Shown here: piece by piece, positions 1 through 12,250 of the stretch | Numbering within the stretch: the first letter of the stretch is position 1 | How the letters are laid out: every line of letters begins with the position of its first letter | NCBI GenBank assembly: GCA_009602725.1 | Contig: WELB01000001.1 | Coordinates: forward strand, 155,422 to 219,421 | DNA from: Spirogloea muscicola | Taxonomy: Eukaryota > Streptophyta > Zygnematophyceae > Spirogloeales > Spirogloeaceae | Reading direction: 5' to 3' | Length of the DNA: 64,000 bases | The notes under the pieces: model-generated | The model's input: only the letters and a program-made list of their open reading frames with translations | Database searches by the model: none | What the model was told of the DNA's origin: nothing | Made by a program: the position numbers and the translations under genes

Positions 1-45
1 GGGGGACGGAGGGAGGGAGGGAGGGAGGGAGGGGGAGGGAGAGAG
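1..45. repeat. GGGA-rich simple repeat
   Basis: Purine-only tract made of repeated GGGA units at the window edge. No gene is seen in it. Confidence 0.8.
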
Positions 46-129
46 AGGTGTGTGGCTTTGGGGAAGGGGGGTTAATGCGTGTGTATTCAGAGATAGGGTG
101 GTGGGGGCGGGGGCCGCGGCCAGGCATTG

Positions 130-310
130 GGGCTGGTTGTTCCAGCCCCTATTCTCAATGGGCGAGCACTTTCTTCTTGTTGGGGGCAGGGAAGGCGGAT
201 CGCGTGCCGCGCGGCGCCCACGCTTGAAGTAGATCGGATGGGAAAATAAATGACTCTTCCAGTATATGGCGATGGCTGTGATTGACCAGCCCAGAAAAAA
301 GAACAAGGCT
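130..310. repeat. Short interspersed repeats, family C (reverse) then family B (forward)
   Basis: About 145-178 holds a family C copy in reverse orientation (core ATTCTCAATGGGCGAGCAC), and 260-308 holds a family B copy with a GGCTG...CAGCC hairpin core followed by an A-rich stretch. Both families recur many times in the window. The 311-814 stretch to the right has no gene I can support. Confidence 0.65.
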
Positions 311-814
311 CAAAACGAGTGAGTAGACCATGCAGGCGCACTGACAGCGCCACGCGTCCGCAGGCGGGCCGCCTCTTCCTTGGCCCCCGATTGGCCCCTT
401 CAACCCGAAACTCGACGTCTGAGCGGGGGCCCCTCAGCGGTCAGTTGCTTTGCCCTACAGCAGATTGTTGCCTCGAGTCTGTCAGATTCTCACGAGCAGA
501 ATTGTCGAATAACAAGCCATGAGATCAACCAACTGTGGCGCTGCTCGGCCAACTCTGTTCCCTTTATTCTGCCAGCCCCTCAGCCACTATCCGACATACT
601 CTTGGCCGATGAGATCCTCGGAAGGGCCCCTTCAAGGAGACAGCGTAACTTTGATCATTCGTGTCAATTGACTTCTGAACTGGCAGCACAACGACTTGGG
701 AGCCACTACTCATCCCAATCAATTTCCCACCTTAGAGTCCCTGCTTTTTGTAGCAGGTCTGTATGCGCATATCAACGTTCGCAATGGTTGCCGGCTGGTG
801 CAAGGTGCAATCCA

Positions 815-1290
815 GATGCTCCCATTGAGCACTTCTTTGACTACCCCGGCTGCAATCACCTTCTACCAGGCGCAGCCGACAACTTTGGGTGCATGGGCCT
901 TGATCCTACACCCTACTCGAGGATCTCCCGCCTAGATTATGCACAAAGTGCACATGTTCTTGTGCTGAGAAAATGGGCTTGCCGGCAACACACTTGTCAA
1001 ACGTGCGCCATATTGTGTCAGCCTATCTGCAGCGAGCTCAGGCTCCTGCTTTGCATCAGAAGCTAGGCGGGCTTTAGTTCATGACAGAAAGGCTTGATTT
1101 TGCCGTCTGATATTTGGGCAAGTCGAGATTGTTATCACCTACTAATCTACTTGCTGACGCATGGTCAACATAGTGGGTCAGATTAGCGGCAGGCCATGTA
1201 CATCTGTGGATGTGCTTGACTTTTTGTACTTAGTGATGGAGGGCCTTAGTGACCCAGTAGCGTCTTTCTTGTAAGCTTGGTTGGTTGCGT
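815..1290 (+). mobile_element. Decayed LINE 3' fragment (endonuclease-side end)
   Basis: This stretch aligns by eye with the 3' part of the better-preserved copies at 33.1-33.5 kb and 51.3-51.7 kb: a shared region around the L-P-A-A-x-D-x-F-G-C segment, the L-Q-R-A-Q-A-x-A-L-H-Q segment, and a following tail containing TGTGCTTG...TTTGTACTT. The reading frame is not continuous. It is an old, 5'-truncated copy. The 1291-1871 stretch that follows contains only CAGCT/GAGCT-rich low-complexity sequence and no gene I can recognise. Confidence 0.5.
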
Positions 1291-1871
1291 ATGCTCACAT
1301 CTACATCCTATTATAGAATGCATTCTATGCCAGTCAGAATGATAGTCAGATATAATTTGAAACATATACATATGGCAAGTGAGCAATCACCTTCACTTCA
1401 TACACATGGCCACACCATGGATTTGTAGACATGTAGGTAAGTATCCATCCAACTTGACATGGGGTCTTCAATATGGGCTTCTCACGAAGATGTTAGACAA
1501 ACGTGCTCGCGCACTAGCTCATGCTGGGCGACAGACAGACAACAATCATTTGCTGAGAATCGCTGTGATGGTACACATTGGCTCTTTACATACATTCCAT
1601 GCCAAAAGAACGATGTTGCTCTAAATTCACTGTGGAGCAACTAGCTCAGTTGACTAGAATTTCCTTCGGATCACCAGGTCTAGAATCTTACTACACAGCT
1701 CAGCGCGGCCGAGCTCCGCTGAGCTGAGCTCAGCTCACCTCCCGTCAAATCTACAGAATCCAACTTAATGCAACCAACTCCACTCAACTCTCTTCAACTC
1801 AACGCCTCTTGACACTGCTCGAATCTACTCAACTCCGCTCTTCTCATCTCACTTCATTGTACTATCTTTGC

Positions 1872-4800
1872 TTACTCGACTCGACTGGACTCAACTTCTC
1901 TATCCTGCTCTACTGCACTTGGTGCTGCTATATTCAAAGCAAGCTCACAAGTCACAGGACCGTCAGTTCCCCTCGTGCTAATCCAATCGTCTCCGGTCTT
2001 GAATTTGTGAATTTGTGAGTTGAATCGCAGTGGGTAGCAATCTGACCCTGTGTGAGTCTTGATAACCTCTTTTCCATCCAGGGCCGTCCAAGAATCAGTC
2101 ACATTGAAATTGCCACCGACCGTTTTGAAAACTGTGAGCAAAAGCGCCCCAATTCGGGCCACATCGGCTTCATTCAGAGTGACAGTGCGCAACTGGTGGT
2201 GATACCATTTGCAGTCAAACACCTTGGCACAGTCAAGACGCTGAAGGTGTTGCCACTTCTCATCCCCAGGAAGGACTTCAGCCTGATTGACTAGGTGCCC
2301 AAAGTAAACCATGCCTGTCGCAACTGATTGATATTCGAACACTGGCTGGACCAGCTGCAATGACAGGGCTAATGCAGCATGTCAGAAGCTGGCTAGCTGC
2401 AGAGACCTCGTCCATTCAGATGCAGCATGTCACTTGATCTAGCTAGCAAGGTCCAGCATCAAGCATCCACTGAAGGTCACGTGCGTAAGGTGATGATGGT
2501 CTGCATGCACGCCAAATGGTCTGCATACATGCCTAGCGTAGCATGCGTGGCAAAGAGCAAGCACGAGCAGGAAATTTGAGTTGAGTGGTTGGTTGTGTCA
2601 CACCACCTTGTAGGGGATAAGCTCCACAAGGGCCGCACCAGGTCGTGCAAACATTGAAGGGTTGAGAATGTTGGCCCCATGGATGCAGATCACCACATGG
2701 GCCCACTGACATGCCGCGTATTGCTCACTGAAGCTCATTGTCTCGAAGTGCACAACACGGACCTCCACTGTAGGTTCAAAGCTACGCAAAAGTGACTGGA
2801 AGGTCTCTTCGCTACTGCCTGCGAAGACACGCCTGCTGCCGCTCCTCTGCACATAGAGGAGCCGAATGGCTTGTCGAGTGGGTGCAGCCGAGTCACCCGT
2901 TGCTTGCTGATCAATGTCCTCTTCACCTGTGAGCGAATACCTCAGACCTAGAAACTTTTCAAGCCTCTGCTTGAACGAATGGGCAAGAGATACATTGCCT
3001 ATCCAGAAATTGCCCTGCATCCAAGGACGGATAACTTTGGTGTGAGGGTCTCCTGTTTTGACGCAGCAGATGCACATCAAGCACTGCAATCAAGCTGGCA
3101 AGAATCAAGTGGAGGACAGCTTCAGCTTGCAGAAGACAGTGACTCGTACTTTGATCTCATGATGTTTAGTGCAGTACATAGCAGGTGGTAATGGTGATGC
3201 TGTAATGCTACCCTCATTGACTTGCAATGCTTTGACAACAAATTCTGACAGGTATGTGACAAGTCGCCGAACAGATTCGTGTCAACCTTAAATGGCCTAC
3301 TGATCAGATTATGTAAATCTCACCTTGAGTATTCCTGGAAAGACTGCGCTCTTGAAGCACACAGGGTGCGTGTCAGTTGCATTTTCCAGGACCCCTTCAA
3401 ATTGGACCTTCCCACCAACCAGCGGTAGATCACGCAGCAATTCGGGGGAGTCAAAGGCTGGCCACCCAGGGGCCTCAAGCGCAGCCGCAAGAAGCTCTCG
3501 TAGGAGCACGGCATGCAACCCGCGAGGACCATGCTGTCTTATCCGCTCCTTGAATTTTTCCCCTCGACTCAATACGATGCTGCACGGAGCCGGCAGAGGA
3601 GCATCTGTTGGATCAGTTTAGTCAGACATGCGGAGTGCCCAAGCTTCTAAGCAGCACCTGCTGGTCACAAAGTGACAGAGGCACAGGCGACATTGACGTT
3701 CTAGTCTGTGGCTCTTACAGCCCACTTTATGGCATTTCCGATGCTGATGCACCCCCGGCATAAAGGCAACTATGTGACTTCTTGACACATGATAGGAATG
3801 ACTTATCAGTGTACTAGCTATGCACGTATAAAGCGATGCTCATGCTTAACTGAAAGCTTGACTACAAGCCTCAACAGGTACTGAAAGGGCTACATGCTAG
3901 CAGTGTATTCGCTATTAGCAGTGGAGCAGATAAGTTGTGCTGAATTGCACAATCGACCATTGGATGCAGGCGCACACATGAGCAACATGGTCGGTCTACA
4001 CATCAACCTCCGATCTTGTCCTTCTCAACTTGCCCTGTCTTGACTAAGCGCCGTGATCTAAGCATGCATGGCAAGAGGAGACCAGGGCCGGCTTTTGACC
4101 ATGGAAATCATAAGTGCGTCTTAGTGGACACTGGCAAATGCGCACTCACGACCGCGATATGGGTGGACTAAGTGACTGGGGGCAGGACAGTGCTTCCCTA
4201 CCTGTCAAGGTGTAGGCGAAGAGCAGGCCCAGTGAGGGGGGCCAGCAGCAGGAGGTTATTGACGAGCTGGAGGTAGTGCGCGACATTGGTGGTGGAGTCG
4301 GCCAAGCGGAGTATCATGGAGGTTTCGTCTCGCCAGTCGATGCGGCCTTCGGCAGCAGCATCGGCCAGCCAGCCCGCTGGCTTGGGCACCATGGGCCAGT
4401 ACATCTCGGAAAACTGCCTGGCGATGGTCTCCATCCCAAACTCAGATGATGGCCAAGGCAGCGGCTCAAGCAGCCCTTCGGATCCGGTGGCGTCGGAGGG
4501 CGGTGCGACCGGTGTGGCGCCATGCAGACCAGCCCACCCAGTGCCGTCGAAGCAAGCCGGCGACAGCATGAACATATGCTGATCAAAACCGTAGGCGCTT
4601 GCGAGGCGCCAGAAGCCGCGGGTCGCTTCCACAGCCTCGCCTTGAGCTGGCACCTGCGGTGGCAGCTGCTGCAGAGCCGGCGCCGTCGCGGCGACCACCG
4701 TGGGGGGCGGATCCAGAGCTGCAGGCAGCGGGGAGGGCGAGGCCTGAGGCGACTCGGGGCTGCCATCGCTGGAAACGACGTCGCTGCGGCCACCGTTGCC

Positions 4801-4938
4801 GTCGTCGTCGTGGCTATCGCTGTGGCTGGCGTCGCGTTGGGGGAGGCCGGCGGACTCGTCCGCCACGGCGGCGGCGAGGGCGTCCGAGGCCGGCGTGGCG
4901 GCGGCGGGGGCAGCGGCGGCCCGGGCGTGGCTCTTTTT
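1872..4938 (-). CDS. Glycosyltransferase family 61 (GT61) protein, 5' end unresolved
   Basis: Four exons read on the minus strand: about 4938 down to 4202, 3579-3324, 3014-2607 and 2354-1872 (stop TAA at 1874-1872). Frames agree across all three GT-AG junctions. The third exon carries the GT61 hallmark: R-R-V-F-A-G, then V-H-F-E-T-M-S-F-S-E-Q, then HGANILNPSMFARPGAALVE. GT61 enzymes are Golgi type II membrane proteins that add xylose, arabinose or GlcNAc; the sugar here cannot be told from sequence. The second exon has the family's V-C-F-x-x-x-V-F-P-G-I-L-K segment, and exon 1 ends with T-N-V-A-H-Y-L-Q, where an N-x-x-H is usual. The N-terminal membrane anchor is not found: the frame runs into an N at 4940 and GC-rich sequence beyond, so the start codon is unknown. 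The C-terminal exon is less conserved than the core. Confidence 0.82.
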
Positions 4939-5900
4939 TNCCGGGCCGGCTCGGTGCGGGCCGAGCACGGCGAGCCGGGCGGTCGGCAGCGCCGGCGGCC
5001 GGCGCCGGCGCTCCCCTGCAAGGACGGCCCTCCTCCTCGGCCCTCCAGCCACCCGGGCTGGCCTCGCGGACGAGAGGGGGGAAAAAGGCGCGCGCGGTGC
5101 GCATGTAATGCAAGGATGGCCAGTCTGAGGCAAACCACCACCGCTCAGGCGGAAGCCAGTGCCAGAAGTGGGGCATGAGAAGCGAAGCAGAAGAGGAGGA
5201 TATCGCAGGCGAGCCTGTGGCGGCGAGAGAGGCCAGCCCAGAGGGGGACGTGCAGAAGGGCCGGGAGGGCGCTCGACAACATCTGCTGGCCAGCGAGGGG
5301 CGCATCGCGACGACAGGGAGGGCGGAAAGTGCGTCGTCGCCCAGTGGGCTTCCGGCGGCGGCAACCAGCCACGGCGCGGCCTGGACGGGGAACACCCCCC
5401 CCCCCCCCGCCTTCTGGGAACCAGCTGCTTCACCTCCCCCGGGATGGGCCCGCGCGCCGCGTGGCGGGCGCCACAAAGTCTCGAGCCACGCGTCGCGTGC
5501 CGGCCGCCGGCAGCCGGCCGCCTGGCGACAATAAGCCAGGTACGGCCTTCGGTCACACCCTGTCACACCCTGCCGTGCTGCGCCCGCGCTGGTTTCGTGC
5601 CGTACTTGGTCGTACCGGGCCGGCCGAGCCCCCCGCCAGACGGTACGGCCCGCATCGCCCCGCGCAGCCTTTGGGCTATACGGCGCCGTCCACACGTGGC
5701 CGCACGCGGCCCGCGAGGCGGAAGTTGCCGCCCTGTTGCCCGCCGCCGAGCCGGGCCGGCTCTGACAGCGGGCAACTTCCAGGCGGCTGCCGGCAACCCA
5801 CGGAGGCCATGGCGGTCGGCGGCCCGCCCTAAGCATTCCGTCGCTGCAGTCCCTTGCATAGCTGCAGCCCGGGCGCTGCACCTTCGCTGCAGCTCCAGGA
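4939..5900. other. GC-rich stretch with overlapping chance open frames
   Basis: Long open frames occur here in several overlapping frames on both strands, as expected where GC is very high and stop codons are rare. It may contain the first exon and promoter of the GT61 gene, but no membrane segment joins it in frame. A single N lies at 4940 after a T run. About 5085-5130 contains a degenerate family A repeat core. A C run lies at 5396-5408. Confidence 0.4.
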
Positions 5901-5924
5901 GCTGCTAGTAGCTAGCTGCTACGT

Positions 5925-6020
5925 CATTAGATGTGCTTGCCTTTGTACTTGGCCATATTGGCCTTCGTTTTCAAATACACGATATTTCTCTTCTCTATGG
6001 GCGAGCTTTTTCTTCTATTA
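5925..6020 (+). mobile_element. LINE 3'-tail remnant followed by part of a family C repeat
   Basis: The tail motif GTGCTTGCCTTTGTACTTGG, then a GGCCATATTGGCC-like inverted repeat and an AATACACG element, matches the sequence that follows the LINE stop codon at 33.48 kb and recurs at 48.85 and 51.67 kb. A reverse family C fragment (GGGCGAGC) follows directly. Confidence 0.6.
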
Positions 6021-6429
6021 CTCCCTCTCCTGTGCCGCTCTCGTGACAGTTAGCCCTCGGGGTCCAGCAGCAGCCACGCCACTCGCTTCCTCGATTCTGC
6101 GCCCCACCACCCGGCCTGGTCCGCCCTGGGCTAGGCCGTACGGCCCCGGGGGACGCCGGGCGTACAATTGTACCGCGCCGAGCTGAGCCCACGGCCAGCG
6201 TCGCGGGCGGGGGGGGTTGACTGGCCCGGGTGCTCCGGGAACCTGCGTACCGACCGCACGGAGCCGACTGGCGCCCGCCGATGGAATTCCTGTGCGACGC
6301 ATAGAGTACCACAATGATCTGAGTCGAGGTAACGTGGACGAAGGTGGACCTCTTCCAAAAGGTGCGGCGGCTGCGATAGAGTGCTCTTCTGAAGAAGCGA
6401 GGGCTGTGAAACAACACTACGCTCATCCA

Positions 6430-6575
6430 AAGAGAGAGAAGGCGCGCGGGGCGCATGAATTGAAAGGGAGGCCAATTCAAGCCAATACATTGTTCAGGCA
6501 AAGGAGAGAAGGCGCGGAGCGCATGATATGAAAGGGAGGCAAATTCAAGCCAAGACATTGTTCAGGCAGAATCTA
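6430..6575 (+). repeat. Two direct copies of short repeat family A
   Basis: Two head-to-tail units of about 65-70 bp, each starting AGAGAAGGCGCG and ending ACATTGTTCAGGCA. Each has an internal hairpin with a GAATTG-like arm and a CAATTC arm. The second copy is more diverged. Other copies lie near 8130, 13790 (reverse), 15220, 31090 (reverse), 34155 (reverse), 47850 and 48145. Confidence 0.8.
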
Positions 6576-6599
6576 GTGCAGGATAAACACGGCTACATT

Positions 6600-6720
6600 A
6601 AACAAAGGGGGGCGAGGGTTGTGAAAGGCCGGCCCGAAAAAGAATGGACAACGTCAAACGGGAAGCAGCCATTTGAAGGCGATGGCTTTTGACGATCAGC
6701 CCACACAATGCAGCAAGTTG
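6600..6720 (+). repeat. Two family B short repeats
   Basis: Core at about 6605-6652 (GGTTGTGAAAGGCCGGCCC then AGAATGGACAA) and a more decayed second copy at 6680-6712. Family B is defined by the hairpin core GGCTGTGAAAGGCCAGCCC. Confidence 0.7.
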
Positions 6721-6904
6721 ATGGAGTAGATGCATGCACCACTGGGGAAACGTGACATGGCGTAGAAGCTGTCGCTGGACCGGATCTCACATATAATAGA
6801 GGGTTGAAAGAGGGGTAGTGTCCGTGAAGAGCCAGCCACAAGTGACTCAAATAATCGCTTGAAGAGGCGTGCACAAGAAGAAGTCGTGCAGCCACCATAG
6901 AGTC

Positions 6905-6935
6905 GCTAACGGTCACTGTAACAGTGACCGTTAGC
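6905..6935. other. Perfect 15-bp palindrome with 1-nt spacer
   Basis: Arm GCTAACGGTCACTGT at 6905-6919, one A at 6920, and its exact reverse complement at 6921-6935. No gene is near. It could form a cruciform or, if transcribed, a hairpin. Confidence 0.9.
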
Positions 6936-8284
6936 ATCCGCAAGACGGACACGCTGGGGGAAAGAGGACAGTGGGCTCCCAAAAGAGGCAGTGGTTGTAT
7001 GGAAGCCAGCCAGAAGAGGACAGACAAAGGTGGTGGAATTTCATGCTTGGAGGAAGGACTTACTTATTGGCGTGCTGAAACATCCTGATGAAGCTCTAGC
7101 AGGCGCCCAGGAAACGCCTGCTATTGCTGATTAGCGCATGCACTACAAGTGTTTAGCAGGAGCCAAAAACACGGCTGCTCGTCACTCCGTCTCTGTCCCT
7201 GGCCCTTCGTGCCACGTGCCAGCTGCAGCAGCAAGTCCAGTTTCGTATGGGCTGACGCCGACTTGGACATTAACGTTGATATTCAATCTATGCTGCAGGT
7301 TGTAGTTGGCGTGCTTGGTCCCTTTGGCCTGCTCAGGGTCTAGGATTAGGGTTTAAAATATAGGGTTAGGGGTAAATTCAGGGGTGTTCCATCACAACGC
7401 TGTGCTTTACCGTTGCCTGTGACACACCGAGCCAGACATCCCCAACTCTGCCAGTGACAAAGAAAAAGAGCCAGGCGGCTGCGAATTGACGGCCATTGAA
7501 CACAGCCACCTCACGGAGTACAGAAAGCATATGTACGCTTGCTGATGCCGCCGTCGGATGCAATTCTCTTCTCCTCAAGACTACCAAACAAGAAGTGGTA
7601 TGTCTCAGGAGGCAAGGGCTTCTCAAAGTTGGCCAAGACAGACATGAGAGATTTCGTGGCTCCACCAAGGGAGGCCAAAGGCTGCGCGAAGGATGTCCAC
7701 ATGGGAGTGAAGTACCTTGTCGTTCTAGGGCGAAGACAGTCTCAAAGGGTCGGTGGCTGGAATCACACATACGAAAGAGTTGCTGCGAGGTGCACCAAGA
7801 GTGACTAGCCAAATGGGCTGTGAGGCTGTAGGTGCATGTGTCTGTAAGCTAGTTGTCGACCTTGCCGCAAAGCGATCCCCGTAAACTTGCGCCGTCAGTA
7901 GACTTGGCTCCGTCAAGACGATACGTTATTGAAATGCGATATGCCAACTGGCTTTTAGAAGTGCCAATGAAGGCGTGCGACGTGTGTCAACCAATATTCG
8001 GCTCTGGCCTGCTCACAGCCATCGCCTGCTTGTTGGAGCTCATGACCTTGTCCATACCTTGTTGGGCTTGCTTTTCACAACCATCGCCCCCTTCCATGGC
8101 CTCCCATCTCTTCATACACATGCATTTCCTTCTATTAGAAGGCGCGCGGTGCACATGATTTGGAGGGGAGGCTCAGCTGAGCCAGTTTTGTGTTCAGGCG
8201 AGTGAAAGTCTTCGAAGATTGCGGCTACATTGAGCGAAGTCCTAGGCTGCGAGGGGCTAAGGAAGGGCTTCCTGATGCTCGTTC
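6936..8284. other. Gene-poor stretch with decayed repeats
   Basis: I see no supported gene. A TTAGGG-like run near 7345-7372 is too short and irregular to be a telomere tract. About 8020-8110 holds two decayed reverse family B cores followed by a LINE-tail-like segment (ATACACATGCATTT), and 8130-8205 holds a diverged family A copy. Confidence 0.5.
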
Positions 8285-8345
8285 CTTTCTGTGGGCTGGC
8301 TTTTCACAGCCGTTGCCACCTTCGGAAACAGCTGCCTTCTTCTTA
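8285..8345 (-). repeat. Family B repeat, reverse orientation
   Basis: Reverse core GGGCTGGCTTTTCACAGCC followed by GTTGCCACCTTCGG, the usual reverse-strand layout of the family. Confidence 0.75.
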
Positions 8346-8593
8346 ACAATGTAGTCACTTGAATTGGCAACCCCTTTCTGTCATGCTGACCACCGCGCGC
8401 CTTTCATTCTCTCTGCTTTGGTTGGAAGGAGCTCATTACCGCGGGCCAGCAACCACTGCCGGCTTTCCACAAGTGGCAAACAGAAGCCGCCGGGCCATCT
8501 GTTGACCTGGACGGCGGGCCGCTCCAAGGAGTTGGGAACTGAGTTCTGGGTGCCCGCCAGGCTGAGGCGAGCCTCAATCAAGGCCGTGCTACA

Positions 8594-8624
8594 CGACCGT
8601 AGGCCCCCCCGGCCTACGGTCGTT
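8594..8624. other. Perfect 13-bp hairpin with 5-nt C loop
   Basis: Arm ACGACCGTAGGCC at 8594-8606, loop of five C at 8607-8611, then the exact reverse complement at 8612-8624. No gene is close and no T run follows, so it does not look like a Pol III or bacterial-type terminator. Confidence 0.9.
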
Positions 8625-10059
8625 GGCAGCACTTCTTCAGCTTTTAGCTCACTCACTTTATAGCTTGGAGTTCCTGTTTGGCCTCCTTCGGAGTCACTTG
8701 TCTTGTCGGAAAGTCTGCGCTTTCGTACTATTGTATCGCTGTGGACCTTGTCGATTCTGTGCTGGCCTCTTGACAGGCAAGAAGTCCTTTTTGGAAGTAC
8801 TCTTCTTCCCTCGCCCACCACTCAGATGGCCCACCGTCCGCCGATGCCGCCTGACACGAAGCCGAGCGCGCGCCCGTGGTGGCGCCGGCTCGCAGCTGTG
8901 CGGGGCCCACCCTAGAGCTGGCATTGCCGTGTTCCACTGAAGGAAGTACCACTGTCAATGTGCCTTCGTACGAGAAAGCGCTGTACTCTTGCGCACGTGG
9001 CCAATCAAGCCCTCCATCACTTAATAACACAGTTTCCCTCTACCGTAGGCACGCAGGTTGTCCCCGACCGTCCGCGGCTCGCACAACGCTGCCGCCCGCC
9101 CCGCACCGCGCTTCGAGCTCAGCAGCGGCATGAGGCCGCGAGAATTGTGGCTCCCATCATAGGCAGCGATAGTTCTTGACAAGCGACGCAGGAATTTTTT
9201 TTTCTTTTCTTGTCTGACCTTTCACGACCATTGCCGCTATTCGGAAAGGCTCACGAATGGCTGGGCAAGAGTTGGGCACGAGTTGAAGAGAAATTGCTTC
9301 AAGAAGACGGGACGGTGGCTTGGACTTGCTCAGCCCATAAATTGGACGACTTTGAAGTGAAAACCCCAACAGGAAAGGTTAAGTCACTCGGCAAAACAGA
9401 TGGCCGCTACGTAGCCACTCAATAATCTTTTCGTCAACAGCGGCGGCAATTCTGCTCAAACAAATAGCACGGCAGGAGTGGGCCGACAAGTGTGGCGGCA
9501 GCCAAGGCACGGCCGCAAACATTTGCGAGGCGAGGCATACACCTCGAATGCTGCATCGAGATGAGAATGTGCTCCCAAGTGAGTAGTCAGAGAGGAACTC
9601 AGAGAGTCTAGCGGCTGCTGTACTGGCGTGAAAAGCCCTGATCCGCCAAACTCTTGTGGCTTTTGGCTTGCCACTGTCAGCCACCGCACCCCTTGGGAAG
9701 AGCACTTCTCAATTTTCAGTAGAGGCAATGACTGATTGGGTCAGACCAAGGATGGACTAAAGTGGCAAAACGCAGGAGAACTTGATAGAAATAGAGGAGG
9801 ACCATAGCTGTGAGTCACCAGCCCAGGAGAAGGCGTTGCTCCACTGCGCCACCGGGCTTTGGGGCGCACAGCGTTGCCCGCCTTCCCGCCGCTTGCTATT
9901 CGCGCTCCGCTGCCATAGGCCACTAGCCCCCAACCCTCCTATTTGCAGCTGCACTAGTTTCTTGGAAAGTCAGTCACATTCACTGTCCTGTTGACCGAGC
10001 TCAAGGATCTCTTGCCTCCTTGCTTCAGCCTTTCCAAGCCCTGTGAATTTTATTCATTC
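8625..10059. other. No gene recognised
   Basis: Open frames here are short and lack recognisable motifs. A decayed reverse family B core lies near 9210-9250 and forward or reverse fragments near 9780-9830. Nothing else is supported. Confidence 0.4.
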
Positions 10060-10340
10060 CTTTCCTGGGCTGGCCTCTCCCAGCCATCGCCCTCTCCTGG
10101 AAGAAAAAGATCGTGTATTAGAAAGAAATCTCCTGGAAGGGTCTGTCTCTCTTTCCCGGCAGCTAGTCTGTCGGATATGAGGCTCCTCGCTCGTAGCTAT
10201 TCAGTGGTTCATCCTATACCAGTTCTGGGACAGCGCTTTAGGGCCCTTCGTTTTGTGGCCACTTCGAACGTTGTCATTCTTTTCGGGCTGGCTTCTCATA
10301 GCCCTTGCCCCCATTGGGAGAGCCACTTCTTTCCAAGCTT
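10060..10340 (-). repeat. Reverse family B copies around a LINE 3'-end fragment
   Basis: Reverse family B copies lie at about 10062-10105 and 10245-10335. Between them, 10140-10225 on the plus strand encodes F-P-A-A-S-L-S-D-x-R-L-L-A-R-S-Y, the C-terminal signature of one LINE family also seen at 15318-15400 and 44520-44570. The stretch 10341-11335 to the right shows no gene I can support. Confidence 0.6.
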
Positions 10341-11334
10341 GTTGCTTGCTTTGCAGGCCCGCTCGGATCCTTGGCTGGGCCTCGCCTGTGCACCAGTGTC
10401 CAATCGGGGGCCATAGACAATATGACGCCGCCACGTGTCAATTTCTTCGCATACATTTCGGTGTTCGCCTGGCCGCCTGCACTGTCATCACCCTTGCTGC
10501 CCGATGCGGAGGCAATCAAACGTGGCTTTTGCTGGAAGATTGGAGCGCATCTTGGCTTGCTGCAGGACCAACGTAAGGTTGCAAGATCAAAGCCTGGGAC
10601 GAACTATTGGATCGCCTCAACTTGCAAGTGTGAGCAGTAAAAGTCCGGCTTGCTGCAATAGCGTGTGTTGCAACACGACACCGGCGCCAGACTTCAATAA
10701 ACCATCCGCCTCTCTCGTTATTCCGGGTTCCGTTTCCTACCTTCAGCTCATCTGAGTTCCTACTGCTGACACAGAGAATTTGACAGGTCCCTGAGCTGCC
10801 CAATCGGAATCCCCGCATGATGTGTCTGCCCTTCAGAGCTGCCTCTGCACGCGGCTGGCTGTCACCTTGGACTTTCCTCTGCACAAGGCTGGCTTTCACA
10901 GCCACCCTCAGATTAGCAGCCGCTTTCTCACTTTGACTTCTTCTCCCACCAGCCCCCTTCCGTCCCACGAAGCTGCCAACTTCAGCAGCAAATTGGTACT
11001 GACGATATGTGCAACTTAGTGAGCTCTTGTGCTACGGAAGCACCAAACCTGCAAACCTGATCAAACCTGCTGTGTTTGCACAACCTGGCCATCCAATCAT
11101 GCAGATGTTGCCAGGCACGTCGAGAAGACTAATGTAATTGAGCAGTGGTCCGATGTGAAATTCAAGGACAGGGTCTGCCTCTGTAGCCTCGAGCAAGAGC
11201 TTCACTTGTCGAATGCTGGGCGCCACTCTACACAGGTCACAGGGGACAACCTTGAAGCTTAGCTGCTGCCACTAACAAGGCCCTCAAGCTGGTGCATTTC
11301 CAGCCCTACACTCCTACTCCGGCGGCTTCATAAA

Positions 11335-11400
11335 GGAAATGTGGCTCTCCCAAAGGGGGCAAGGGCTGTAAACAGCCAGTTCGAAAGACTTGACAAGGTC
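11335..11400 (+). repeat. Family B repeat
   Basis: Forward copy: GGGGGCAAGGGCTGTAAACA, then CCAG and GACTTGACAAGGTC. Flanking sequence 11400-12200 has no gene I recognise. Confidence 0.6.
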
Positions 11401-12194
11401 TTCTTAAGGGCCAGCCAGACGCCTGAGTTGAGCCAGGAAGACGCTCTTTCACAGGGGCATCGTTGTGCATGCAAGCCCAAAAGAGGAATATTTCCAGGCA
11501 CTAGTCGTCTCACTCATTGCACTTGCACGCCGTGGTGCTACTGCCTCTGCTTCAGGGAAAGACGTGCGGTGGCTGGGAGAGGCCAGCCCCAAACCAAACC
11601 TCCAAGAAACTGCGAGCTTCTCTCTGGGAGCGGCCAGCCTGGAATGTGCTGACAACCTGCTGCTCACCCTGGTCCGCTCAGGAGGCTGGCGCAGCGAAGC
11701 GCGTTTGTACAAGGGGTTAAAGGAATACAAGGTCTCTCTTAGAGTAGTCATGGACACCCTCTGTATGCAACTGGCTGGCTTTCACAGCCGCTATTTTTAG
11801 CATCAGCATCCGCGTTCTTAATAAGCTTCAGGCCAGAAAGGGAACCTTGTCAGCAGACGAGTTCTGAATGAGCTTAGAGCGATCATGTGACATCCACTTG
11901 CGCAAGCCAGACACAGGTGCCGCTAGAGCTAGACTAGCATGGCGGTGCGAGACGAAATGAGTGAATAATCACAAAGGGCGATGGCTTTCTTTTTCCAATG
12001 CAGGAACTTAGCAGTGCAGGAGGGCCATCAACAGCGAGAGATGGCTTAGTGGCTGTGACTGGCTAGCCAAAGAAGGGGATCTTGAGCGAGGTCAGCGCAG
12101 AAGAGGGCATCCGTAGCACCTTAGGCGGGCACAGGCAGGGCTGAACCACAGTGGACCATTGAGTTACTGCTGGCCGCTGTGGCCCATATTGAAG

Positions 12195-12250
12195 ATTGAA
12201 TTTTTCGGATGGGGGTGATGGCTGTGAAAGGGCAGGCCACAAAATAACAA
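12195..12250 (+). repeat. Family B repeat
   Basis: Forward copy with GGTGATGGCTGTGAAAGGGC followed by AGGCCAC. Confidence 0.6.

Noticed and set aside
380-1066. A 228-codon open frame
   Set aside because: Its sequence matches the decayed LINE end out of frame and has no motif of its own.
4800-5900. Several long overlapping open frames on both strands
   Set aside because: They overlap in nearly all frames in very GC-rich DNA, contain an N and show no motifs; chance frames are the simpler reading except for the GT61 exon.
7335-7375. Telomere-like TTAGGG/TTTAGGG motifs (also at 16014-16033)
   Set aside because: Only one to three irregular units; too short for an internal telomere tract.
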